Assembly: GCA_934663655.1 (NCBI GenBank)
Contig: CAKUKT010000116.1
Coordinates: forward strand, 1 to 7,729
Length of the DNA: 7,729 bases
Direction of reading: 5' to 3'
DNA from: an uncultured Victivallaceae bacterium
Lineage (GTDB): Bacteria > Verrucomicrobiota > Lentisphaeria > Victivallales > Victivallaceae
Below, piece by piece: positions 7,672 through 7,729 of this stretch. Below the pieces are notes generated by a model that saw only the letters and a program-made list of their open reading frames with translations, was not told the DNA's origin and made no database searches. Within the stretch, counting starts at the first letter, position 1. The number at the start of each line of letters is the position of its first letter. Position numbers and translations under genes: made by a program.

Positions 7672-7729
7672 ACAGGACTATTTCCTGCTCAATCCAGTGT
7701 TGTAAAGGCAACTTCTTTCAGTACAGCAC

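Noticed and set aside
7673..7687. Small inverted repeat CAGGA-N5-TCCTG upstream of the second PHP gene
   Set aside because: Five-bp arms are expected by chance at this scale, and no promoter boxes are positioned around it.
6015..7729. A complete mobile element or CRISPR array in the right part
   Set aside because: No integrase, transposase, terminal inverted repeats or spaced direct repeats are visible; only phage gene fragments are seen.

Overview
The window looks like chromosomal DNA of a GC-rich member of the Lentisphaerota (Victivallis-like), or a close PVC relative. The main evidence is a prepilin-type protein whose N-terminus contains [19 protein letters not shown] and which carries a C-terminal H-X9-DG motif. 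It sits directly beside a large secreted glycoside-hydrolase-like protein, a combination typical of that group. Placement is from family recognition only; no search was run.

Left part (1-4556, + strand): a tightly spaced apparent operon. It holds the 3' part of a DegT/DnrJ/EryC1/StrS-type PLP aminotransferase (5' end outside the window), a pseudopilin-like H-X9-DG protein 22 nt downstream, and a 915-residue exported TIM-barrel glycosidase-like protein with C-terminal beta-sandwich domains 13 nt further on. The theme is sugar or amino-sugar handling at the cell surface.

Middle (4557-6070, + strand): an AT-rich spacer with a plausible sigma70-type promoter, then a PHP-domain metal-dependent phosphoesterase-like protein with all metal-binding motifs. 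A strong hairpin terminator follows; it has A and T tracts on both sides and so could serve both strands.

Right part (6080-7729, - strand): a composite region. A second PHP gene, clearly homologous to the first but in visibly lower-GC DNA, runs leftward. At about 6620-6640 it stops resembling a PHP protein and continues in frame into the C-terminal part of a DUF2190-type phage capsid-cement protein in GC-rich DNA. The fused ORF soon loses that frame too, and a second GC-rich reading frame without a convincing start (possibly a truncated prophage gene) continues to 6080. The fusion removes the last PHP metal motif. The PHP 5' end also appears to carry a 1-base frameshift in a 7-T run: removing one T restores an ATG with a good Shine-Dalgarno and an N-terminus that aligns without gaps to the intact paralogue.

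Most of the window is ordinary accessory metabolism. The unusual feature is the PHP/phage chimera, which is either a real rearrangement scar in degraded prophage DNA or an assembly join. I do not see a convincing new multi-gene defence or mobile system.
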